Assembly: GCF_004366715.1 (NCBI RefSeq)
Contig: NZ_SOQZ01000002.1
Location: forward strand, 418,996-482,995
Reading direction: 5' to 3'
Origin: Meridianimaribacter flavus
GTDB lineage: Bacteria; Bacteroidota; Bacteroidia; Flavobacteriales; Flavobacteriaceae
Length of the DNA stretch: 64,000 nt
Shown here in pieces: positions 1 through 7,335 of the stretch. The notes below the pieces were generated by a model. The model was not told the DNA's origin and ran no database searches. It worked only from the letters and a program-made list of their open reading frames with translations. The position numbers were made by a program, and so were the translations under genes. Position 1 is the first letter of the stretch, and every line of letters starts with the position of its first letter.

Positions 1-761
1 TAAACAAAAGTGTCAATTGAATTGAAGATACAAACACCTTTATCTAGATTAGTTAAATATGATAATGTTTCAGTCTTGAATTTTAATTTGCTTGAATCGA
101 AACAGTATAGTCCATTTTGATAATAACCGTTTATATTTTTATCAGAGTAAAATTCTATTTTTTCTTCTTTAAGTTCTGCAAGCAAAGCTGAATTTTCGGA
201 TTGGGTTATAGTTCTAATGAGCTCAGTTTCCATTCCGAAATAAGAAATTTCATCAATTTTACTGTCAAAATCGTCATAAGGATAATCATATTTTGATTTT
301 CTTAAATTAGAATCAAATTCATTCGTTATGCAATATTCTATAAGCTTTAGAGTATTCCAGATATCAAATTCACTATTTAGCTGTCTAATACAAATAGCAG
401 ATTTACCATTTTTAAATTTATAACTTTCCTTTTGCCATTTTTTGATGTATTGTAAATCTTCATTTATTAGATAAATTTTATTAGGATTTCCATTTTCAAC
501 AATAGTTAGAGGTGGAAATTGAGTAGTATAATCATGGCGAAATTCAAGTATTATTGTGTCTTTATAAGATAGTCTTTCAGATAGTTCTTGAGCTAATTTT
601 CCAATCAATTCAACATCAATTGTAGAGCCATAATTTTCCCATGCGGTTTTGACAAATGTCTTTATGTTGCCAAAGTTCTTTTGATAGTATTTGTCTTTAT
701 GAAATCCATATATGTTTATGGAAAACATAAATACTAATATGATTATGACGTTTTTTTTCAT
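1..761 (-). CDS. Hypothetical secreted protein, partial (C-terminus at or beyond window edge)
   Basis: An uninterrupted reading frame of 253 codons runs from an ATG at 761 down to base 3, and the last visible bases are TA, so the next codon is either a stop (TAA/TAG) or Tyr. The N-terminus (MKKN followed by a hydrophobic stretch to about residue 19, ending NIYG) looks like a Sec signal peptide. The rest is hydrophilic, rich in Lys, Asp, Asn and Tyr, and I do not recognise a domain. It starts 12 bp after the pcm stop on the same strand, so it may be co-transcribed with pcm. Function unknown. The frame is clear; completeness is not. Confidence 0.6.
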   Translation of the reverse strand, partial: MKKNVIIILVFMFSINIYGFHKDKYYQKNFGNIKTFVKTAWENYGSTIDVELIGKLAQELSERLSYKDTIILEFRHDYTTQFPPLTIVENGNPNKIYLINEDLQYIKKWQKESYKFKNGKSAICIRQLNSEFDIWNTLKLIEYCITNEFDSNLRKSKYDYPYDDFDSKIDEISYFGMETELIRTITQSENSALLAELKEEKIEFYSDKNINGYYQNGLYCFDSSKLKFKTETLSYLTNLDKGVCIFNSIDTFV

Positions 762-773
762 AATTATCGCCAA

Positions 774-1415
774 CTAGTTTTTATCTTCAAGCATTGGCAC
801 AAACCTAAACTCACCAAACTCTCTTTGCTCAAAGTCTTTTGGCCCTTTTCTAACAAACAAGGTCATGGTTTGCACATCCTCTCCTACAGGAATCACCAAA
901 CGTCCACCAATTTTTAATTGACCCAACAAGGCTTTAGGCACCATTGGTGCTCCAGCAGTTACAATAATACTATCAAAAGGAGCTTCTTCTTTTAAGCCTT
1001 TATAACCATCACCAAAAATTAATTTTTTAGGTCTGTAACCTAGTTTTGGTAAAAACTTGCTAGTAATTTTAAACAACTCTAATTGGCGTTCAATACTATA
1101 CACAGTAGCTCCTAACAAACATAACACAGCAGTTTGGTAACCACTTCCCGTGCCTATTTCAAGTATTTTGTGTCCTTTTTCTACTTGTAGTAATTCGGTT
1201 TGAAAAGCTACAGTATAAGGTTGCGAGATAGTTTGGTTTGCAGCAATTGGGAACGCTTTATCCTGATAGGCATGGTCTAAAAAACCAGAATCCATAAATA
1301 AATGTCTTGGTATTTTTCCAATAGCCTTTAAAACGTTGTCGTTTGTAATACCTTTTTCTTTAATGGTATTAACCAATTGTTGTCGTAATCCTTGATGCTT
1401 AAATGTATCTTTCAA
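774..1415 (-). CDS. pcm: Protein-L-isoaspartate O-methyltransferase
   Basis: A cytosolic repair enzyme that methylates isoaspartyl residues of damaged proteins with S-adenosylmethionine. The 213-residue product has the normal family length. It shows the Pcm motif QTISQPY (61-67), which carries the substrate-side Ser/Thr, and the SAM-binding motif I EIGTGSGYQTAVL (86-98). A GDGYKG segment further on fits SAM motif II. The start follows from the conserved N-terminal helix containing RQQLV and the IPRHLF motif near 35-40. It is divergent from the Gfo/Idh/MocA gene at 1558 and is followed closely by the unknown secreted gene. No anomaly seen. Confidence 0.93.
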   Translation of the reverse strand: MKDTFKHQGLRQQLVNTIKEKGITNDNVLKAIGKIPRHLFMDSGFLDHAYQDKAFPIAANQTISQPYTVAFQTELLQVEKGHKILEIGTGSGYQTAVLCLLGATVYSIERQLELFKITSKFLPKLGYRPKKLIFGDGYKGLKEEAPFDSIIVTAGAPMVPKALLGQLKIGGRLVIPVGEDVQTMTLFVRKGPKDFEQREFGEFRFVPMLEDKN

Positions 1416-1531
1416 TGTATGGCAGGTTTTCGTTGCTAAGGTAATTCAAACCCAAAAAAGTTCAAAGTCTAAAAGTTGAAGTTTAACCATTTTTTCTAAT
1501 TTCTAATCTAGAATTTCTAAAACTAAAATCT

Positions 1532-1539
1532 TATTTTTG
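1532..1539 (+). promoter_or_regulatory. Bacteroidota -7 promoter box (TATTTTTG)
   Basis: Exact match to TAnnTTTG, 18 bp before the oxidoreductase start at 1558. No convincing -33 TTG at the usual spacing. Confidence 0.4.
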
Positions 1540-1557
1540 TTAAAAACGTAAAAAACA

Positions 1558-2517
1558 ATGCTAAAAGCAGGTGTACTTGGTGCTGGTCACTTAGGTAAAA
1601 TTCATTTAAGACTTCTCAAACAATCTGAAAAATATGACCTTGTAGGGTTTTATGATGCTGATGAAGCCAACGCAAAAAAGGTAGAAGCTGAGTTTGGTTA
1701 TAAATATTTTAATTCTATTGACGCGCTTATTGATGCGGTTGATATGGTAGATATTGTTACGCCAACTCTTTCGCATTATGATTGTGCAAAAAAAGCAATA
1801 GCTAAAGGCAAACATATATTTATTGAAAAGCCTATTACCAATACTGTAGAAGAAGCTGAACATATAAGAGAGTTGTTAGCGCAACACGATATTCGTGGAC
1901 AAGTTGGACATGTGGAGCGCTTTAATCCAGCGTTTACAGCTATTAAAGATAAGCTAGAAAACCCAATGTTTATTGAAACGCATCGTTTGGCTGAGTTTAA
2001 TCCTAGAGGAACTGATGTTCCTGTGGTATTGGACTTAATGATTCATGATATTGATATCATTTTAAGCGTCGTAAAATCTAAAGTTAAAGCTATTTCGGCA
2101 AGTGGAGTTTCGGTAATTAGTGACACTCCAGATATTGCCAATGCAAGAATAGAGTTTGAAAACGGTTGTGTTGCAAACCTAACCGCAAGTAGAATATCGC
2201 TTAAAAACATGCGTAAAACACGCTTTTTCCAAAAAGACGCTTACATTTCAGTGGACTTTTTAGAAAAAAAATGTGAGGTCGTAAAAATGAAAGATGCACC
2301 TGAAACTCCAGGTGATTTTGATATGATTCTTCAAAATGCTGAAGGCATCAAAAAGCAAATCTATTTTGACAATCCTGAAGTTGCCAATAATAATGCTATA
2401 CTAGACGAACTAGAAACGTTTGCTCATGCCATCACTACCAATACAACACCAGTTGTAACCTTACACGATGGTACTGAAGCCTTACGTATAGCTACAATGA
2501 TTATTGAGCAGTTTTAA
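1558..2517 (+). CDS. Gfo/Idh/MocA family NAD(P)-dependent oxidoreductase
   Basis: The N-terminal Rossmann fold has the nucleotide-binding motif GAGHLG at residues 8-13, and the family's EKP motif (catalytic Lys region) is at 90-92. A GHVERFNPA segment follows, and the C-terminal alpha/beta substrate domain runs to residue 319. The family oxidises or reduces sugars, inositols or related polyols; substrate cannot be told from the sequence. It lies upstream of hbd with a 76-bp gap, so co-transcription is possible. That gap (around 2561-2575) holds a short imperfect palindrome built on TTCTGC/GCAGGAA. The start is supported by a -7 box 18 bp upstream. Confidence 0.88.
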   Translation: MLKAGVLGAGHLGKIHLRLLKQSEKYDLVGFYDADEANAKKVEAEFGYKYFNSIDALIDAVDMVDIVTPTLSHYDCAKKAIAKGKHIFIEKPITNTVEEAEHIRELLAQHDIRGQVGHVERFNPAFTAIKDKLENPMFIETHRLAEFNPRGTDVPVVLDLMIHDIDIILSVVKSKVKAISASGVSVISDTPDIANARIEFENGCVANLTASRISLKNMRKTRFFQKDAYISVDFLEKKCEVVKMKDAPETPGDFDMILQNAEGIKKQIYFDNPEVANNNAILDELETFAHAITTNTTPVVTLHDGTEALRIATMIIEQF

Positions 2518-2593
2518 ATGGAACTCTTAATTTTTTTAAACTAACAGATAACAAATACTTCTGCTTTCGCAGGAACAAAAATTAATTTTATTT

Positions 2594-3481
2594 ATGAAAA
2601 ATGTCGCTGTCATAGGAGCTGGAACCATGGGAAATGGTATTGCACATACTTTTGCTCAAAGTGGTTTTAAAGTGAACTTAATAGACATTAGTGAAGCTTC
2701 ACTTAAAAAAGGAATGGATACCATCTCTAAAAACTTAGACCGAATGGTAGCTAAAGAAAAAATTACTGAAGCTCAAAAAGAAGAAACTCTAGGCAATATT
2801 TCAACATTTACAAGCATTACTGATGGTGTTAAAGACACGAGCTTAGTGGTTGAAGCTGCTACCGAAAATGTAGATTTAAAACTTAATATTTTTAAGCAAC
2901 TAGACGAAGCTTGTCCTAAAGACACTATTTTAGCAACAAACACATCATCAATTTCCATAACGCAAATAGCTGCTGTAACCTCAAGACCAGAACAAGTAAT
3001 TGGTATGCACTTTATGAATCCTGTACCAATTATGAAATTGGTTGAGATTATTAGAGGTTATAATACTAGCGATGACGTTACCAATACTATTATGGAACTC
3101 TCAAAAACCTTAGGGAAAGTTCCTGTTGAGGTTAATGATTATCCTGGTTTTGTGGCTAACCGTATTTTAATGCCAATGATAAACGAATCTATTGAAACGC
3201 TTTACAACGGAGTTGCTGGTGTAACCGAAATAGATACTGTAATGAAATTAGGTATGGCACATCCTATGGGACCACTTCAATTAGCTGATTTTATTGGCTT
3301 AGACGTGTGTTTATCTATTTTAAACGTCATGTATGATGGATTTAAAAACCCAAAATACGCACCTTGTCCATTACTTGTTAATATGGTACAAGCAGGAAAA
3401 TTAGGCGTGAAATCTGGTGAAGGGTTTTATGATTATTCAGAAAGTAGAAAAGCTGAAACCGTTGCGAAGCAGTTTGTTTAA
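2594..3481 (+). CDS. 3-hydroxybutyryl-CoA dehydrogenase
   Basis: NAD(P)-dependent 3-hydroxyacyl-CoA dehydrogenase of the short 295-residue bacterial type (Hbd/PaaH). The N-terminal Rossmann domain carries GAGTMG (8-13). NTSS (116-119) and HFMNPVP with the catalytic His139 are present, and the C-terminal dimerisation domain contains the family segment PGFVANRI. The role is interconversion of 3-hydroxybutyryl-CoA and acetoacetyl-CoA, in fatty acid or butyrate-type metabolism. The next gene starts 8 bp after its stop, suggesting one transcript through the DUF1015 gene. Confidence 0.92.
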   Translation: MKNVAVIGAGTMGNGIAHTFAQSGFKVNLIDISEASLKKGMDTISKNLDRMVAKEKITEAQKEETLGNISTFTSITDGVKDTSLVVEAATENVDLKLNIFKQLDEACPKDTILATNTSSISITQIAAVTSRPEQVIGMHFMNPVPIMKLVEIIRGYNTSDDVTNTIMELSKTLGKVPVEVNDYPGFVANRILMPMINESIETLYNGVAGVTEIDTVMKLGMAHPMGPLQLADFIGLDVCLSILNVMYDGFKNPKYAPCPLLVNMVQAGKLGVKSGEGFYDYSESRKAETVAKQFV

Positions 3482-3489
3482 CGTTCTAT

Positions 3490-3951
3490 ATGATTAAAAC
3501 AAAACCTTATAGTTTATCAAAAAAAGAATACGCCAAAATCGTAATTAAAAAACGATTTAAAAAATCTTGGTGGATTTATTCATTACTTATAATTACTGCT
3601 TTATTTCATATTAAAAATTTTGGTCAAGATAATTTCTCTACTTTTTATGTCATATTTGCTTTCACATATCCATTAGCAATATTTGTATGGCTTTATTTTT
3701 GGGCTATATCAAAAGACAATAAACCAATTTTTGAAAAAGCAGAACTAGAGTTTAATGAGTCTCACATAGTTATTAAAAGAGCTGGTCTTGAATCAAAAAT
3801 TCCCTTTAATAAAATAGATAAAGTAATACCAGAAAAAGGATATTGGATGCTATATATTTCTAAAAGAGAATTTTTACATGTAAACAAAGATATTTTTTAC
3901 TCTAATGATGACTATTCAATGTTTTGTAAATTAATAAATCAAGAGGCTTAA
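3490..3951 (+). CDS. YcxB-like membrane protein, hypothetical
   Basis: A 153-residue protein with two predicted transmembrane helices (about 25-42 and 52-72), followed by a soluble region of roughly 80 residues. That tail (EFNESHIVIKRAG, then PFNKIDKVIPEKGYWMLYI) has the beta-rich pattern of the YcxB-like C-terminal family. Function of that family is unknown. It sits 8 bp after hbd, and its stop is one base from the start of the DUF1015 gene, so it is translated as part of a tight cluster. Confidence 0.65.
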   Translation: MIKTKPYSLSKKEYAKIVIKKRFKKSWWIYSLLIITALFHIKNFGQDNFSTFYVIFAFTYPLAIFVWLYFWAISKDNKPIFEKAELEFNESHIVIKRAGLESKIPFNKIDKVIPEKGYWMLYISKREFLHVNKDIFYSNDDYSMFCKLINQEA

Positions 3952-3952
3952 T

Positions 3953-5191
3953 ATGGCAAAAATAATCCCTTTTAAAGCTGTTCGTCCTACAAGAGACAAA
4001 GTGAGTTTGGTGGCATCTCGCTCTTACCAAACCTATACACAAGCTGAAAGGGAAGCACGATTGGATTATAATCCGTTTTCATTTTTACATATTGTAAATC
4101 CAGGGTATAAATACGACAGGGAAATTTCTGGAATTGAACGCTATAAACTGGTGAAAAATCGCTATTTAGAGTTTAAGGAAGATAACATTTTTGTACAAGA
4201 CCAAACCAATTGTTTTTACGTTTATAAAATTGTAAATCGTGAAGGTCAAGTTTTTAATGGCATTGTAGCTGCGGCAAGTGCTGAAGATTACGAAAACAAC
4301 GTGATACGAAAGCACGAAGACACTATTGTTCATAGAGAGCATGTGTTTAAAGACTACTTAAAAACGGTTGGTTTTAATGCAGAACCTGTACTCCTCACCT
4401 ATCCTGATAATAGTACAATTCAAAACCTAATTTCAAACATACAGCAACAACGCGCTGAGTTTGAATTTACAACAACATACAGAGACACACATTATCTTTG
4501 GATGATTGACAACCAAAACACTATTAACACCATTCAAGAGGAGTTTAAAAACATGCCTACAGTGTATATTGCTGATGGTCATCATAGGTCTGCATCATCT
4601 TATTTGCTGTATAAAGATTTGAAAGAAAACAGCACAAACCACAATGGCTCTGAAACTTATAATTATTTTATGAGTTACCTGATTCCCGAGTCTGAATTGC
4701 AAATTCATGAATTTAACAGAGTTGTGAAAGACCTTAACGGATTAACCAAAGAGGAGTTTTTAATTCAGTTAGATGCTATTTACCGAATTGAAAACAGAGG
4801 CATTATGCCATACAAACCCTCTAAAAAACATCATTTCAGCATGTATTTAGATGGTGAGTTCTACTCACTGTATCTTAGAAAATCGCTTTATGATTTTAAA
4901 TCGTCGTTAGATGCTCTTGATACTCAAATTTTATATAAAACCATTCTACAGCCTATTTTAGGAATTGACGATTTACGTAACGATTCTAGAATTACCTATA
5001 TCAACGGAAAAAAAGATATTGTTAATTTAAAGAGCTGTATTGACAATGGTGAATTTGCTGTTGGTTTTGGTATGATTCCTGTGGATATTGAAGACATGAA
5101 GCAAATTGCTGATGATGGACTTAAAATGCCACCAAAAAGTACGTTTATAGAACCCAAAATACGTAGTGGTGTAACTATTTATGAGTTTTAA
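3953..5191 (+). CDS. DUF1015 family protein
   Basis: A 412-residue protein with the DUF1015 N-terminal signature (KIIPFKAVRPTRDKV, SRSYQTY), the central motif YIADGHHRSASSY near residues 200-215, and the family's MPPKSTFIEPKIRSG end. The GHHR motif suggests a metal- or phosphate-binding site, but no reaction is established. In Bacteroidota this gene is commonly near 3-phosphoglycerate dehydrogenase/aminotransferase genes; here it follows hbd instead. The start is one base after the preceding stop, and the YggS-family gene follows after 30 bp. Confidence 0.88.
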   Translation: MAKIIPFKAVRPTRDKVSLVASRSYQTYTQAEREARLDYNPFSFLHIVNPGYKYDREISGIERYKLVKNRYLEFKEDNIFVQDQTNCFYVYKIVNREGQVFNGIVAAASAEDYENNVIRKHEDTIVHREHVFKDYLKTVGFNAEPVLLTYPDNSTIQNLISNIQQQRAEFEFTTTYRDTHYLWMIDNQNTINTIQEEFKNMPTVYIADGHHRSASSYLLYKDLKENSTNHNGSETYNYFMSYLIPESELQIHEFNRVVKDLNGLTKEEFLIQLDAIYRIENRGIMPYKPSKKHHFSMYLDGEFYSLYLRKSLYDFKSSLDALDTQILYKTILQPILGIDDLRNDSRITYINGKKDIVNLKSCIDNGEFAVGFGMIPVDIEDMKQIADDGLKMPPKSTFIEPKIRSGVTIYEF

Positions 5192-5221
5192 AACCATTTT
5201 ATAAAAAGTATTGAAACAATA

Positions 5222-5896
5222 ATGACAATTTCAGAACATCTAAATACATTAAAATCTCAACTTCCTGAACATGTTACTTTGGTAGCTGTTTCAAAAACCA
5301 AACCTGTAAGCGCTATTACGGAAGCTTACAATTGCGGTCAACGCATTTTTGGTGAAAATAAAATTCAGGAAATGGTTGACAAACACGAGCAATTGCCAAA
5401 AGATATTGAATGGCATATGATTGGTCATGTTCAGCGAAATAAAGTAAAGTATATGGCTGATTTTGTTAACCTCATTCATGGTGTAGACAGCTTTAAGTTA
5501 CTTAAAGAAATAAACAAACAAGCTCAAAAACACAATAGAACTATTAATTGTTTACTTCAAATTAAAATTGCAGAAGAAGACAGTAAATTTGGTATGTCTG
5601 CAAACGACGCTAAAGCATTAATAACTTCTGAAGCATTTTCAACACTACAAAACGTTTGTATTACTGGAGTAATGGGTATGGCGACTTTTACTGAAGATAC
5701 CAATCAAATTGAAAAAGAGTTTAAGTTCCTAAAAACTACATTTGAAGCATTAAAGCCGCTTCAAACTGAAAATTGTAACCTACAAACCATCTCAATGGGA
5801 ATGAGTGGCGATTATGAACTTGCCATTAAAAACGGAAGTACCATGATTAGAGTTGGAAGTAGTATATTTGGAGCTAGAAATTACAGTGAGCAGTGA
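5222..5896 (+). CDS. YggS-family pyridoxal phosphate homeostasis protein
   Basis: A PLP-binding single-domain TIM-barrel protein that buffers free pyridoxal phosphate; it has no known catalytic activity. The PLP lysine is Lys25 in LVAVSKTKP. FGENKIQEM, WHMIGHVQRNK, KFGM and the C-terminal MGMSGDYELAI and RVGSSIFGARNY motifs are all present. At 224 residues it matches the family. The last codons and the stop (TGA, 5894-5896) lie inside a tandem AGTGAGC array, so the terminal residues SEQ are encoded by repeat units; the natural family end is at about GARNY. Confidence 0.93.
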   Translation: MTISEHLNTLKSQLPEHVTLVAVSKTKPVSAITEAYNCGQRIFGENKIQEMVDKHEQLPKDIEWHMIGHVQRNKVKYMADFVNLIHGVDSFKLLKEINKQAQKHNRTINCLLQIKIAEEDSKFGMSANDAKALITSEAFSTLQNVCITGVMGMATFTEDTNQIEKEFKFLKTTFEALKPLQTENCNLQTISMGMSGDYELAIKNGSTMIRVGSSIFGARNYSEQ

Positions 5897-5926
5897 GCAG
5901 TGAGCAGTGAGCAGTGAGCAGTGAGC
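5885..5926. repeat. Heptanucleotide tandem repeat AGTGAGC x6
   Basis: Six perfect 7-bp units starting inside the last codons of the YggS-family gene. A 7-bp unit changes the frame at each copy, so copy-number change would alter the C-terminal tail of that protein. Confidence 0.95.
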
Positions 5927-5934
5927 AAAACTAT

Positions 5935-5962
5935 TTTTAACTTTTAACTTTTAACTTTTAAC
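5935..5962. repeat. Heptanucleotide tandem repeat TTTTAAC x4
   Basis: Four perfect 7-bp units, 8 bp after the AGTGAGC array. Each unit carries TAA, and the 7-bp period puts stops in all three plus-strand frames, so no reading frame can pass from upstream into the nuclease gene that follows. Confidence 0.95.
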
Positions 5963-5964
5963 AA

Positions 5965-7335
5965 ATTTACGCAATACTCGACATAGAAACTACTGGTGGA
6001 AAGTACAATGAAGAAGGTATAACCGAAATTGCAATCTACAAATTTGATGGTCATAAAGTAGTTGATCAGTTTATAAGTCTTGTAAATCCTGAGCGAGAAA
6101 TTCAACCTTTTGTAGTAAACCTTACAGGCATTAATAGCAACATGCTCAAAAATGCTCCTAAGTTTTATGAGGTTGCTAAACGTATTGTTGAAATAACCGA
6201 AGATTGTATTATTGTTGCTCACAATTCGCAGTTTGATTATCGTATTTTAAAAACCGAATTTAAGCGTTTGGGTTTTGGTTACAAGCGAAAAACGTTGTGT
6301 ACTGTAGAGTTATCTAAAAAGCTTATTCCTGGTCAAGAGTCGTATAGCTTAGGCAAACTTACCAGATCATTGGGAATACCTGTAAGCGACAGACATAGAG
6401 CTGCTGGTGATGCTATGGCAACTGTAAAGTTGTTTAAAATGTTATTGACCAAAGACCTTGAAAAATTTATTGTTCAAGATGCAATACAAGTTGAAGCAAA
6501 ATCAAAACTAAAACCTAGTTTAAAGCGTATAATTGACGAACTTCCTAACAGTACTGGAGTCTATTACATACACAATGAAGATGGTGAAATCATTTACATT
6601 GGCAAGAGCAACAATATAAAAAACCGAATTAGCCAACATTTTACCAACACCAGTTCTAAGTCTAAAAAAATTCAACTACAAACAGCAGCTGTAACTTATG
6701 AAGAAACTGGCAGTGAACTTATTGCCTTACTAAAAGAATCTCAGGAAATAAAAAAGAACAAGCCTTTATTTAATAGAGCTTTACGCAGACACATTTTTAA
6801 TTATGCGCTATATAGTTTTACTGATGACAATGGTTACATTAACCTAACTATTGACAAAGCCGATGGTAGAAAGCATGCAATTACCACATTTAGTAATAAG
6901 CAAAGTGCAAAACATTTTATCTTTAAAGCTATTGAAGAATTTCAACTTTGTCAAAAGCTTTCTGGTGTATATCCAACAAAAAGTAATTGCTTTAACTATA
7001 CTATAAAACAATGCTCAGGAGCTTGTATACAAGAAGAAGATGTTACTGACTACAACAATCGTGTAAAGCAATTAATTGATAAAAACAGTTACACAAACAA
7101 GAATATGCTTATTATTGATAAAGGACGAGAAGTTGATGAGCGTAGCGTAGTATTGATAAAAAACGGATTGTTCAACGGTTTAGGACACTTCAATTTAAAC
7201 TATCAAATTACCAATATGGATGTATTAGAGTCTTTAATCACTCCAATGGAAAACAATAGAGACTCTCAGCATATTATTCAAAACTACTTACGAAAAAACA
7301 AGAATCTAAAAATCATCAACCTTAATCAACACTAA
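5965..7335 (+). CDS. DnaQ-like 3'-5' exonuclease fused to GIY-YIG (UvrC/Cho-type) endonuclease domain; non-ATG start
   Basis: The first ATG in frame is at 6142, but 59 further codons without a stop lie upstream (5965-6141). They encode the exonuclease's first catalytic motif, YAILDIETTGG (Asp6/Glu8). The remaining motifs follow: AHNSQFDYR (Asp91 from the upstream start) and HRAAGDA (His144, Asp149). A GIY-YIG domain comes next (GVYYI ... IYIGKS, about 198-215, with RISQHF). A C-terminal part holds CSGACIQEED. The domain order suits DNA repair incision, as in Cho-like proteins. The codon where relatives would place ATG is ATT (5965), directly after the TTTTAAC array. Either ATT initiates, or the gene has lost its start and only a shorter, exonuclease-defective protein is made. 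Domains are certain; the start is not. Confidence 0.7.
   Translation: MYAILDIETTGGKYNEEGITEIAIYKFDGHKVVDQFISLVNPEREIQPFVVNLTGINSNMLKNAPKFYEVAKRIVEITEDCIIVAHNSQFDYRILKTEFKRLGFGYKRKTLCTVELSKKLIPGQESYSLGKLTRSLGIPVSDRHRAAGDAMATVKLFKMLLTKDLEKFIVQDAIQVEAKSKLKPSLKRIIDELPNSTGVYYIHNEDGEIIYIGKSNNIKNRISQHFTNTSSKSKKIQLQTAAVTYEETGSELIALLKESQEIKKNKPLFNRALRRHIFNYALYSFTDDNGYINLTIDKADGRKHAITTFSNKQSAKHFIFKAIEEFQLCQKLSGVYPTKSNCFNYTIKQCSGACIQEEDVTDYNNRVKQLIDKNSYTNKNMLIIDKGREVDERSVVLIKNGLFNGLGHFNLNYQITNMDVLESLITPMENNRDSQHIIQNYLRKNKNLKIINLNQH

Noticed and set aside
5885..5962. Tandem repeats as a CRISPR array
   Set aside because: Units are 7 bp without spacers; these are simple tandem repeats.
5944..6222. Minus-strand frame opposite the start of the exonuclease gene
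   Set aside because: Antisense of a region that clearly encodes the DnaQ motif.
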